From NCBI GenBank assembly GCA_025618425.1, contig CM046844.1, positions 15,440,076 to 15,504,075 of the forward strand: a stretch of DNA of 64,000 nucleotides, read 5' to 3'. Source of the stretch: Heliocidaris tuberculata. Lineage: Eukaryota > Echinodermata > Echinoidea > Camarodonta > Echinometridae. The notes under the pieces are model-generated. The model had not been told where the DNA came from, made no database searches, and saw only the letters and a list, made by a program, of their open reading frames with translations. The translations under genes and the position numbers were made by a program. Shown one piece after another: positions 1-11,400 of the stretch (positions are counted from its first letter, which is position 1; every line of letters begins with the position of its first letter).

Positions 1-22
1 CTTGGTTGCACAGGTTCTCATA

Positions 23-86
<64 letters not shown>

Positions 87-262
87 CTCTCTCTCACACA
101 CACACAACACACACTCTCACACGACCGCAACTCACGCCTCGCACAACCCATACACACCCACACTCTCCCTGTCTTTCTCTCCAGTCTTTTTATTTCTCTC
201 TCTCTCTCTTCTTTCAACCTCTCTACTTTTCTCTCGGTTTTTCTTTCTGCTTTATCTTCATT
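1..262. repeat. (AT)n microsatellite followed by CT/CA-rich low complexity
   Basis: An uninterrupted AT run (about 22-82) continues into CT/CA-rich sequence to about 262. The open frames here are artefacts of the repeat. Confidence 0.9.
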
Positions 263-2302
263 CTAATAGAAAGCAAAGAAAAAGAAAAACAAGGAATACA
301 CGTTATTAGTAGACATACCCGTAACCCATACTTTTAATAGTAATAAAAACAATTTACCTATATTTACCCTAACCATTACATGTAATACCATTCAATTAAG
401 CTTATTTATAGACCTTCAAGCGGTTATCTTAGTTACTTTTTGGCGAAAGCTAATGGCATTTGCGCAATTACAGCGTTGCTAATTTCTGATTCAAGTGTTG
501 ACTAAATCTGCGTACTGCATGGCCTTTGAATCCAGTAGAGTTAGCGACGACTATCACTGTAATATTCTATCATTTTCAACTTTACATAATACAGAATGTT
601 TCTTTAAAAAACTAAGCCTAACTCGTCCCAACAGTTACTAGAAAATAATCATTTGGGGATCGATCTTTTAAGTTTTGGATTAACTTCTTTTGATCCCGCC
701 ACATTTTTTATATACCTATTATTGTCTCACTTTCTATATTCATTTTTTCTTGCTTCTTCGCCTTAAATGGTTTGCTTTCCAAATGTGTTTTTTTATTTAT
801 GTATTTCACCATGTTGATATATTGCTTTTATGAAAATGTGGAAATAAACTTTGAACTTGAACTTATTTCCGGGTTGAATCTTATTATTCATGTCAAAGCT
901 TAATTCATCTTCTTTCATGGTACCAAATATGTAATGATATTTTCATGCATGAATAAATTTGGAAGGTGTTAGGTGAGTGATGTCAAACGCAGTTTGTGCA
1001 CAGAAGTAATGCAAAGGGTAATTCCAGTAGGTGCAATGTAAAGAAACAAAACAAGTGATAAAGACGCGTAGCAAAGAAAAGTGACATTTTATGATATTTC
1101 CTTATTCATATTTCAACATGTATGCAAGCTTGAATGAGGTCTGTGTACAAAATTAGTCCCAGTACCCTTACATAATTATGACCGCCTTGTCTGTCTAAGT
1201 ATGTGTGTGCTCGCGAGAGCAGAGTGGGATTCAATGAATGGCTATTCAACGTGTATAGATGAATAGATCCTGCTCTCTTGCGTAAATCAATTTTTACATT
1301 GCTGGCTTGAATGGTTTAGTTCAATGATTCCAGGCTGTATCATAATAAATGGGGTAGCATATGAAAGGGGATAAAATTCTCTTTTTATGAGGTATTACAG
1401 TAAATCAAGTTATGTTTGTTTGACGAAATGTTGCTGGAGAAAGTTGGGTTTCTTTTTTATAAAGAAACACACTGTGTAATATGTTGCACAACTTTGTGTA
1501 TATTGATGCGAATAATTCACTAAGACATATTCTAAGTTAGCTATCATTAAATCATCAGTATTATATATGCAATGTGTATATTGATGTGAATTAATCATTA
1601 AAACATATTCTAAGTTATCTACTTCATTAAATAACTATTATCCCTCATCTCAAAGTTTAGACCATTTTAAAAAGCAAAGTCAACTCCTAGATCTCAAAAT
1701 TGACATTGTCGTTACAAGTCAAAGTTAAACTTAAGCAACTATTAAAAAATGAATATAATGCTTACTAAATCTCGAAAATGAAATAAAAACTATTAGCAAA
1801 ATACCAAGTTAAATAAATTTTGTGAAACGTTTCGATTAAATAGATATTGACAAACATTATCTTATATATATATATATATATATATAATTTGAAGGGACAA
1901 AAATATATTACCATTGAAAACTACTACCATGACTACGTAGAGAAATAAATTTCGCAAGCTAAAAACCTCAAAAAGAAACCTCTATTAATTATTAGTGTAG
2001 GATATTCTAAACAAAATCTCCCAAAATTTACCCCACTTCATATAACTCATCTTGATATTTTTTAAATCGGTTTTTATGGATGGAATTAAGAAAAAAATAC
2101 TATTTTGTTTGAAAGTCGTAAAGGTGAAACTTATTTATGGTTGTCGCATCTTAAATTACGTGAAAAGGATGGAAATGAAAAGAAAAAAAAGCATGTCCGT
2201 TATATGGAATTTCCCGGAAAATAATTCTTTAAAAAAATGTTGATTGGACAACTCTTCAACCTCTTGCTTGTTTTGTTTGTTGTTTGCTGCTTTTTGACAA
2301 AT
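263..2302. other. 3' flank of the MACPF-ApeC gene, no gene seen
   Basis: AT-rich sequence with a (TA)n run at 1863-1887. A LINE-like 3' end (AATAAACTTTGAACTTGAAC) lies at about 843-862. The sequence around tattgatgygaatwatyacta recurs near 1,500 and 1,575, a short tandem duplication. No coding signal was found on either strand. Confidence 0.5.
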
Positions 2303-2455
2303 CTAACTACGTTGGTAGTAACAGAAATTGAGCACCACGTTGTGACCGCTGCTCTGCAGACCTTCATAGGGGTGCACCGATGTCTGACTGTCTCTGTTGT
2401 TGTCATCTTCGTTGTCCCAGCGGAACCATTCCTTTGTAACTGTCATTCCGCTGAT
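2303..2455 (-). CDS. MACPF-ApeC gene, terminal exon copy 2: third ApeC repeat, short tail
   Basis: An alternative last exon with acceptor cacataaatag|ATC in phase 0. It encodes the same ApeC ending as copy 1 with a single replacement (Ser instead of Asn at position 525), and stops after QRS at 2303-2305. The polypyrimidine tract is weak. Its short C-terminus resembles typical ApeC proteins, so it may be the ancestral end. Whether copies 1 and 2 are both used cannot be told from sequence. No clear AATAAA was identified just downstream. Confidence 0.75.
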   Translation of the reverse strand: MSGMTVTKEWFRWDNEDDNNRDSQTSVHPYEGLQSSGHNVVLNFCYYQRS

Positions 2456-5400
2456 CTATTTATGTGTAAACAAAGTGGTGAAGATTAAATCATGAAGCTA
2501 AAAATAACCTCATGATCATGACTGAATTCAAGAATTCCTGCTGTATTAACCGAAAATATCAAAGATTTTGGAAAAATCGATCGGTTTTTGATAATAGCAG
2601 AAATTGAGCACCACGTTGTGACCGCTGCTCTGCAGACCTTCATAGGGGTGCACCGATGTCTGGCTATCTCTATTGTTGTCATCCTCGTTGTCCCAGCGGA
2701 ACCATTCCTTTGTAACTGTCATTCCGTTAATCTGTTTACGTATAAATAAACATGATGGAGATTAGATCATGACTGAATCCAAGAATTACTGCTGTATTCT
2801 CCGTAAATAGAAAAAGATTTTGGCGAAATCGAACGGTTTTTGTTAATAACAGAATTTGAGCACCATGTCTGCTCTGTGGACCTTCTATAGGGGTGCACCG
2901 ATATCTGGCTGTCTCTGTTGTCATCTTCGTTGTCCCGGCCAAAGGCCCCTCCCCCCTTCGAAACCCAAGTGGCATATATTTAGTACAGAATACCAAGTTT
3001 GTGCACCCCTCCCCCCCCCCCCCCCCCCCACTTTTTTGTGTGTTTTTTTTTTTTTTTTTTTTTTTTTTTGTTTGGTTTTTAGGAAATTTCTGGCTTTTGT
3101 GCCCTGTTTGGAAGTCATTAGGAAAGGTTGACTAAGTAGTTTATAAAACTGTGACTGTGTTTTTTTTGTTTTTGTTTTTGTTTTTTTGGTGAGGTTTTGA
3201 AATCATCCAATTAATAAGAAATTGACTCATTTCTGCTGAAAGGCAAATGCACTGCTTACAGAAATGTGTATGGGACTGTCGACCTGAAACGTAATTATAA
3301 TAATATGGCATGAAGGTCTGGTTCAAACTCTTCAGGTATTTCTTGTCATAATTATGATTATCCAATATAACGGCATTTGAAGGAAAATCCTTTTCTGGGG
3401 ACATTATTTTCTTCATGATATTCTTTCAAACTGACATTAAAAGGATGAGAAAGCTCACAATTTGTTTTCTTTCACCTTTACCACAACTCAATCTTCTCTT
3501 TGACACTGTGAGAATGTTCCATATCCACTCTATCCACACTGTGGTACAACTACACCCCTGATAGTATTTTCCCATGGCTACAGTGTGTCATATCAAGGAT
3601 GGTCATATTATTGCGGTTCGTACTCTCAGGGGCGGACACATTGTACCGAAAAATTTCTTGACAAACTAAAAAAAAATAAAAAGAAGAGTCACCTCGATGG
3701 GGAGGGGGGGGGGGGCATTCTTGGAGTTGTGTAATGAAGGTATGCAATTTGGATTTCAAAAGGGTGGGGGCACGGGCCCGATGTGCCCCTCTTAAATCCA
3801 CCACTGCACTAGCCATGCTAGTGTAAGAATAATGTTCTGAAAGTTTCTTTTATTATGCTCGGGTCTATTACCATGATTACAATTCCAATCGATTGATTTG
3901 GTTAAAAGCTATAGCAATAATCATGATTGATAAATTGCACAGCTTATCAATAATTATTTTTTCCTTACGAGAGTACTGATATGTATTCATATACATATTT
4001 ATGTAAAAGAAAAACTTAGTTTTGTACTAAATATACAATCATTGTAATAAAATCTTATTAGAAATGATTAGTATAAATTGAGTCAGATGTGCAAAATGAA
4101 ATGCAACAATTACGCACTTGTTTGGCATAGCTCCTGGTACTTTTTAAAGGGGAAGTCCTCCCTGATATTTAGTTGGTTTGTAAAAACAAAAACAAAATAT
4201 AAAGATAAACTGATAACTGAAAATTTTAGGAAAATTCGAAAATAATAAGAAAGTTATGAAATTCTAAAGTTGCAATCGAACAAACGCAAATTGGCAAATC
4301 TGTGACCTACCTTTCGAGGACCTCTCCCATTTGCCCTTTACTAAAAATTCATGAATTTCTATTTTCACTACAGAAAACATTCAGTTATACCATGTATACA
4401 ATGTATTCTAGATATATTCATTACATATATGTTTTTACACAAACCCTTTATGTATATCCATTCCTTCATTAACAACCCCCCCCCCCCCAAAAAAAAAAAA
4501 AAAAAAAAAAAAAGGAAATTCATTAAATTTTCAATATGTAGCAAATGGGAAAGGCGCTCGAAAGGTACGTTAAAGAATTGTCACTTTTCGTTTGTTCCAT
4601 TTATAACTTTAATAGTTCATAACTTCCTCACTTTCATCTGATTTTCCTCCAAATTTTAGTAAGCCGTTTTTCTCTTCTCTTTGTTTTCTTTTTTGTTTTG
4701 TTTTGTTTGTTGTTGATGAAATTTTCATTTATTTATTTCATCATTTATTGCAAAACTTCATGTCACATCGATACAACTATTATGCAGACACATTTTGGTA
4801 AAATGAACTAAACATTCCGCTTTTTTAAAAAAACAAATATTAAAAGAAAAAAATTAGACCTATGCCGCCATTTTGAAGAAGCGTAGGTTACATTTATTTA
4901 TGTTCTGACACCCTATGTTCCGATCCGACACTTAGTCAAGCATATGTGTATACGGAGCCAGCCCGTAGGACTTTATCATCCACTCAGACATGCTCATTGA
5001 CTGTATTGCATGTAGTCATATACATATTGGCCCGAATTCACAAAGGAGGTTTGGTTTAAACCTAAACCCCCTTCTGGGTTTTTTAAGCGTACGTGCGCAC
5101 GGAATATGATCCAATCATATATAACTGGACCCCATAACCCACATAAACCACATAAACCACATAAATTCTATGTAACGCCACCACAGCAAGAGTTAAAGGA
5201 ATTAACTCACAGCCTACGGGAACCGGGTGGACCCTAGCCTATGGGAATTAGGGAATTCAATAGTCAACGTCTTAAAAATAAAAGCTATCATGCGCGGATT
5301 GTCTTATGGGGCCGGGGGCGTTGGAACATAAGGGTGTCAGAACAGAGGGGTCAAACCGTTGAGATAACCTACCGCTTGGCAATTCTCAAAGCGCGGAAAA

Positions 5401-8400
5401 AGCATGAAATTGTTGTCTGTTGGGAGGAAGATTTCTCGGTCAGTCACGCCATCATTTCGGCAACAGAAGTAGTATCTGGTGTTACTGCCATAATCCCCGG
5501 AGGGCAATGTACCCCCGTGGCGGTTGCTATTATTGTCGTCCTCGTCGTCATAGTATATACTACCCTCTGTGAAGCCTGCGGGAAAGGACAGGGAAAAATG
5601 ACAGGTTGATAAACGTGTACTTCACCGGAGTGCTTGATATAAAAAAAAATTACAGGCTCTATCATTTTGTCTATCAGAGTAGATACTGCTGTACAAAAGA
5701 TCAGAATCGAACAAAAAATGTTATATTTTAGATATGTGGTTTATTCTTAATATTTACAAACTTTCAAGTGCCAAACAATACATATAATTAGCAAAGACTT
5801 GCAATTTCTCAGCTGGGGAACTCCTAATCCACAGAATATGAATTCAAGGTGTGAGTCCAGAATGTTCTTGAAGTGTAGAGTAAGTTGGCTGCTAATCCAC
5901 AATGGTAAATCCCAAATAGTAAATCTAAATGGTATGTTGTCCAACTGGTAACAGAAGATTCCAGAAGATCCAGCTAAAGAATGTCCAAAGTAATTCAGGA
6001 AGTCATCGATGTCGACCACGGTATCAATGATGATGACGAAGTCCAAGATGAGGTCCAAGACGATCTCCAAAGGTTGATATCAATATGATCAATATCAGAT
6101 GGTGATTCAGATTCAGATTCAGTTCGGTTTTATTAAAAAGACTCAGCAAAAAGTCCGAAGACTAACAGTGTAAGTTTACAATTTTTAAAAAAACATATAA
6201 ATATAAGTAATAAGGTGAAGAAAAAAAATCACATACAAGATAAGTAATTTATACATATTAAAACTATTCAACTTCGTAAAAAAATATGCATTACAATCTG
6301 AAACAGTGCTCCTACCGTGACCCAGCACGCATGCTCACTCATGAAGACCTAACCCGCGCCGCGTCCCACCGATCCGCCAAGTCAGCGGCCCCATCGCAAT
6401 CCGCCGCCGAGCATGCAAACTTCAACAACCCGGAAGCACTGAACCGAATAAGTTCAGCGCCTCCAGGCGATCAAAGCACGCAATCGCGCAAGCGGCCACC
6501 ACAGGGGCAACCAACCCAACGGAGCACATCGAACGCGGCAGGAGCTAGGCAAGCTTACAAAATGGGGGAGAAAAAGAGCATGCCTGTCGAGCCACAGCAA
6601 AAGCACTGTCCCAAAGGAGACAAATACACATAAGAAAGAAATAGCTAAATGACAATAATCATGAAGGCAGGAAAATTGCACTGGCATACACAAAGCTACG
6701 CCGGAACACCACAAATACATGTATGCATAAGCATAATACTTGTCGTGTATTGGACATTTTTTGAACATTTCAAGAGACAAGGATCAATAATCATTCATGC
6801 AAACTGTCAAAGAGCTGTAAAAAACGAGTGTCAACGGTGAGAAGAGAGACACCGAGGTCGCTAGAGAGAGAGAGAGAGAGAGAGCCGGGGAGTACAGGGG
6901 AAAGGGAGTAGAAAAGAAATAGAGAGATGAGAGGAAAGGAAACAAAGGGATAAAGAAAGGCAGAAAGGAGAAGCAGATGGAAGTATGAAGGAGAGGCCAC
7001 ATCCAAGTAAGTAAACATTGCAAATAATTATTGTCTGTAAAAGTGTAAAATTGCTGGTAAGCTTGCACATAAAGTCTACAAGTGCAGACAGCAACAAGGA
7101 ATGTGATGAATTCACTAAGAGGAGAAAAACAGAGAAGGAAAAGAAATACAGGAGAGAGAAGGATATACAAAAAGAGACGAAGGGAGAGAGAGAGAGAGAG
7201 AGAGAGAGAGGTGAAATAACATCACATCCAGGTAAAGGACACTGCACATCAGCAGTAATCATATATATGTGAATACATTGACAGAAATTGCATAAGTATG
7301 AATTGCACAAATATAGATGTGTTGACAGAATAATTGAAATAACAACATTCGTCTACTAACTGTTCTTCTACAGGTAAGTAAACCTTGCAAATAATTATTG
7401 TTTGTAGATGTAGATTGATAAAAAAGCATAGATGAATGCATCAATTGGGATAAAAAACCAAGTACCATAGTAATAATGAATTTTTTTTTTAAAATTGCAC
7501 ATGGAGTCTACAAGTGCAGACAGCAAAAAGGAATGTGATGAATTCACTAAGAGGAGAAAAACTGAGAAAAGGAAAAGAAATACAGGAGAGAGAAGGATAT
7601 ACGAAAAGAGGAGTCGAAGGAAGAGATAGAGAGAGAGAGAGTTGAAACAACATCACATCCAGGTAAAGGACACTGCACATCAGCAGTAATCATACATATG
7701 AAAACATTGAAAGAAATTGCATACGTATGAATTACACATATATAGATCTGTTGACAGAATAATTGCAACACCACATTCGTCTACTAACTGTTCTTCTACA
7801 GGTAAGTAAACCTTGCAAAATAATTATTGTTTGTAAATGTAGATTGATAAAAAAAGCATAGATGAATGCATCAATTGGGATAAAAAACCAAGTACCATAG
7901 TAATAATGAATTTTTTAAAAGTTGCACATGGAGTCTGCAATTGTAGACAGGAAAAGGAATGTGATGAATTAAAGGGTAGAAAAACTGAGGAGAGAAGAAA
8001 TAAAGAGAGAGAGGGATAGAGTAAGAGAGGAGATGAGAAAGAGAGAAAGAGGAGAGAGGGAGGGAAAGAGAAAGAGTAAAGAATACATCACATCCAGTAA
8101 AAGACAATGCACAACAGCACATAATCACAGAAAATTGCAAATAACAAATTTATCTACTGACTGTTCATCTACAGGTAAGTGAACATTGCAAGTAGTTGCT
8201 GTCTACAAGCATAGACTGCATGCTGGAAAAAATGTATATTACATGTATACATAAATTAATTGGGAAAAAGGTTCAAGTACAATTATGATTGTGAAAGGAA
8301 AAATTGCACATAAAGTATGTAAGTGTACTTAGTGTAACCAACAAATGGGAAAGTGATGAATTTGTTAAGAGGAAGAAAACTGAGGAGATAGAAAGAAAAA

Positions 8401-11400
8401 GAGAAAGAGAGAGGATATATGAAGTAAGAGAGAAAGAGATGAAAGAAGAGAGAGAGAGAGCAAAAGAAAGAAAAAAAAACATCACATCCAGGTAAAAAAC
8501 ATTACAATCAGCAGTAATCTATGAATACACTGACAAAAATTGCAAATTACACAAAATGCTTCTACTGACTGTTCAAGTTCTAACAAAATAAGGAATGGGA
8601 GAATTACGATATCTATCAGTTCTCATCCTAGGCAGGGACAGATCAGGTGCATTTCTCAGGGTACGACTACAATCACTAACTCTGCACGCAGGCAGGAGAT
8701 GTCGATGCATCTTAGATCTAAGAAGAAATTGGGCAAATTTAAGGGAGAGGGCAAAACGTCTCTCTTTAAGAGAGGAGACGTTAAAAACTGAAAGCAATTC
8801 ATTGTAAGATCTATTGTCAGGATATGAGATAATCTTGAGGGCTCTCCTCTGGACTCGCTCGATGCAAGAGGAGTGGTCACTTGTGATGCCTGATGTCCAG
8901 ACGGGTGCTGCGAATTCTAGTATCGGCCGAATGTACATCATATATATAGTGGCAAGATCACTGGCATTAACACCATTTCTCCGGAGCTTGGTCAAGAGGT
9001 AAAGTCTTTTAGAAGCATTGGAGATCATGCATTTAACTTGCTTATCCCATTTGAGGTTATCCTGAATAGAGACCCCAAGAAGCTTAAGGGATGAGACCAC
9101 TTCTAGTGTTGTAGAGTTGATGTCAAGCACGATGGGTGGTGGGGGTTGGCGAAGAAATGAGAGCTGCGTGGCTTTGCACTTAGCAGCATTAGGAACAACA
9201 TCGTTGTCATCGCACCACTGTATCAAGGCGTCTATATTAGACTGCAACTGGGAAGATTGCGATTTCTTTAGAACCTCCACAAGAGTCAAGTCAGCCACAT
9301 ATTTCCACCTATTAGCACAATCAGCAGAAGCATCGTTGACCAAGACCAGGAACAAAATCGGTCCGAGTCGCGTACCTTGGGGCACACCACATGTGATGGT
9401 ATCTTCTTGTGAGGATTTCCCATGGTAGCGAACAGTTTGCGTTCTGTTGGAAAGGAAGCTACAGATGGTAGGGATGATTGCACCATTAACACCTAAATCG
9501 ATCAGCTTGTTGATCACGATCGTATGGTTTACGTGGTCAAACGCTTTACTGAAGTCCACAGCACAAAGGTTGGCAAAAGTCCCGCCCTTGTCGAGTTCCT
9601 TGTGGACGGTATCAAGTAGGCTGACCAAATAGTGCGTAACTGAAGATCCACGAAGATTACCAAACTGACGATGGTCAACTAACGGGCGGATACTATTCAA
9701 GATCCAGTCCTCAAGGAAACCTTCAAAGATACGTGCTAAGGTCGGTGTAATGGAGATGGGCCGGAGTTGGTCATAGCTGGTAACTGGGTTAGTTTTGGGA
9801 ATAGCACTGATAGATGGTCAAAGGTTCAGAAAACTCAAAGGCAAACTCCTTCAACAAGCGCGAAGGGGGGGGGGGGGGGTCACAAGAATGACAAGCCTTA
9901 GTAGTGCTGATTCGACAGAGACGCTTATAAACTTCCCGTCGGTCAATCACTGGAGGCGGCGAGGGTGCTGGCAGGAAAGCTGGCAGGGCATCCAGGGAGA
10001 GTGGAGGTAAAGAAGAGCAGATAGCAGCAAAATGTCTGTTCAACTCGTTGGCGATGTCAAAGTCAGATTTGTCATCAGATGCGAGATCAAGCTGCTTCTT
10101 GCAGATACCAGCAAGGTGACGGATTTGCTGGTGCCACTTCCCAGGCTCAGATCTTTTCAAGTGTTCCACTTTGCGATCATAGAACGACAGCTTAGCCTTA
10201 ACAATCAACCTCTGAACATGGTTCCTCAATCGTTTGAAGTCTGGATGCCCATGTCGAAAGGAGATATCGCGGTGATTGATAGCTCTGCGAATCTCATCGT
10301 TCATCCATGGCTCATCATTCAGCCGTCGTTTAACAGTAACAAGTTCGAAGTGTTGTCTAAACTTGAGGTTAGTCAAGTTATTGAACTCCGAGGCCATATC
10401 ATAAGCGTAGCTATCAGGAAGGACAGACTTGAGAATTTACGCAATATGTGCTCCACGATGTTGGCATATAAATTCTGAAACTTCTGTGCAAGCTCCCAGC
10501 TTATATACAATCTTAACCCTTAACTAGCATTTTCTACCTTCAACTACAATAATCATGATGGTTTGGAAATCTCTGATAAGTACTACATAGTTCCAGTTAT
10601 AACAAACAAAAGAAGGGGATTCCAATGATCTATTTATAGACTCATTGCAATGCTACACTCTAACTAAGAAGTTCATGCAAAGGTCAGGATTGTTAACAGG
10701 TTACATACATGTAATTACATTGTTATTATCATACATCATACATAATGATCTAGAATGTTCTTCCTCTACCGGATGTGCATTATTTACTATGTAATTGATG
10801 ATTATTTCAGTGTTACAGAGTACTTTCAATTTTCACATATGAATAATGATTTCTCTTCTAGAAATTTCTATGTTCATAAAATCATAAAGAAAACTGGAAA
10901 ATAACTTCCTTCCCGAAGATTCTTCAATTATATAACCATACTGACGCAATGGAAAGGACACCGCGCGGAATCTAAGTCGGAGTTGGGTTCCGCGCAGACC
11001 TTGTTCTATTGTTTTTATGTTATCCTTTGTTTTCTTCATACTCATTAACCATTTACCGAAAGAATGTGAGGATTTTTTAAAAGTTCATGTTATACTGTCT
11101 AAATTTTCAACGAATTATCTTTTAGGCAGTGGGTACACTTTATATCATTTACCTGACGGGCAGCTCCCATATTTGTAGATACAGTAGCTCCCTGGCATCC
11201 AGACCCATTGCGAGTTGGAGTCAACGACACTGGTGGTCTTCATGCAGAAGTAGTGCTGCATGTTGTTCTTGCCCCAAGAGCCAGCCAAGTGCAGCGTACC
11301 GCTCCATTGGTTGTTACTATTGTCATCTTCTGTGTCGTGCTTGCGCCATCCTTCAGGCCAGGTGAACTCTCTGTTGGGACACCCACTGCTTGGTTTAGGA

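Larger units (their letters stand above)
6105..10429 (-). mobile_element. 5'-truncated CR1/L2-like LINE inserted into repeat X
   Basis: It contains the end of ORF2 (pre-RT linker and reverse transcriptase) and a 2.4-kb 3' UTR, and ends in (TGAATC)n at 6105-6122. Both boundaries are defined by continuity of the interrupted repeat X. The 5' end lacks the endonuclease domain. Clade assignment rests on RT motifs and the short-repeat tail. Confidence 0.8.

Noticed and set aside
5241..5609. 123-codon open frame on the plus strand
   Set aside because: Antisense shadow of exon 8 of the MACPF-ApeC gene; the minus strand matches a known domain and has good splice sites.
6286..6633. GC-rich 115-codon open frame with many Ala, Ser and Gln
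   Set aside because: Lies in the 3' UTR of the LINE, has no recognisable domain and no splice or promoter context.
6840..8590. Plus-strand ttctacag|gtaagt sites as evidence for a spliced host gene
   Set aside because: They recur with each tandem unit of a LINE 3' UTR and have no coding sequence between them; kept only as a curiosity in the findings.
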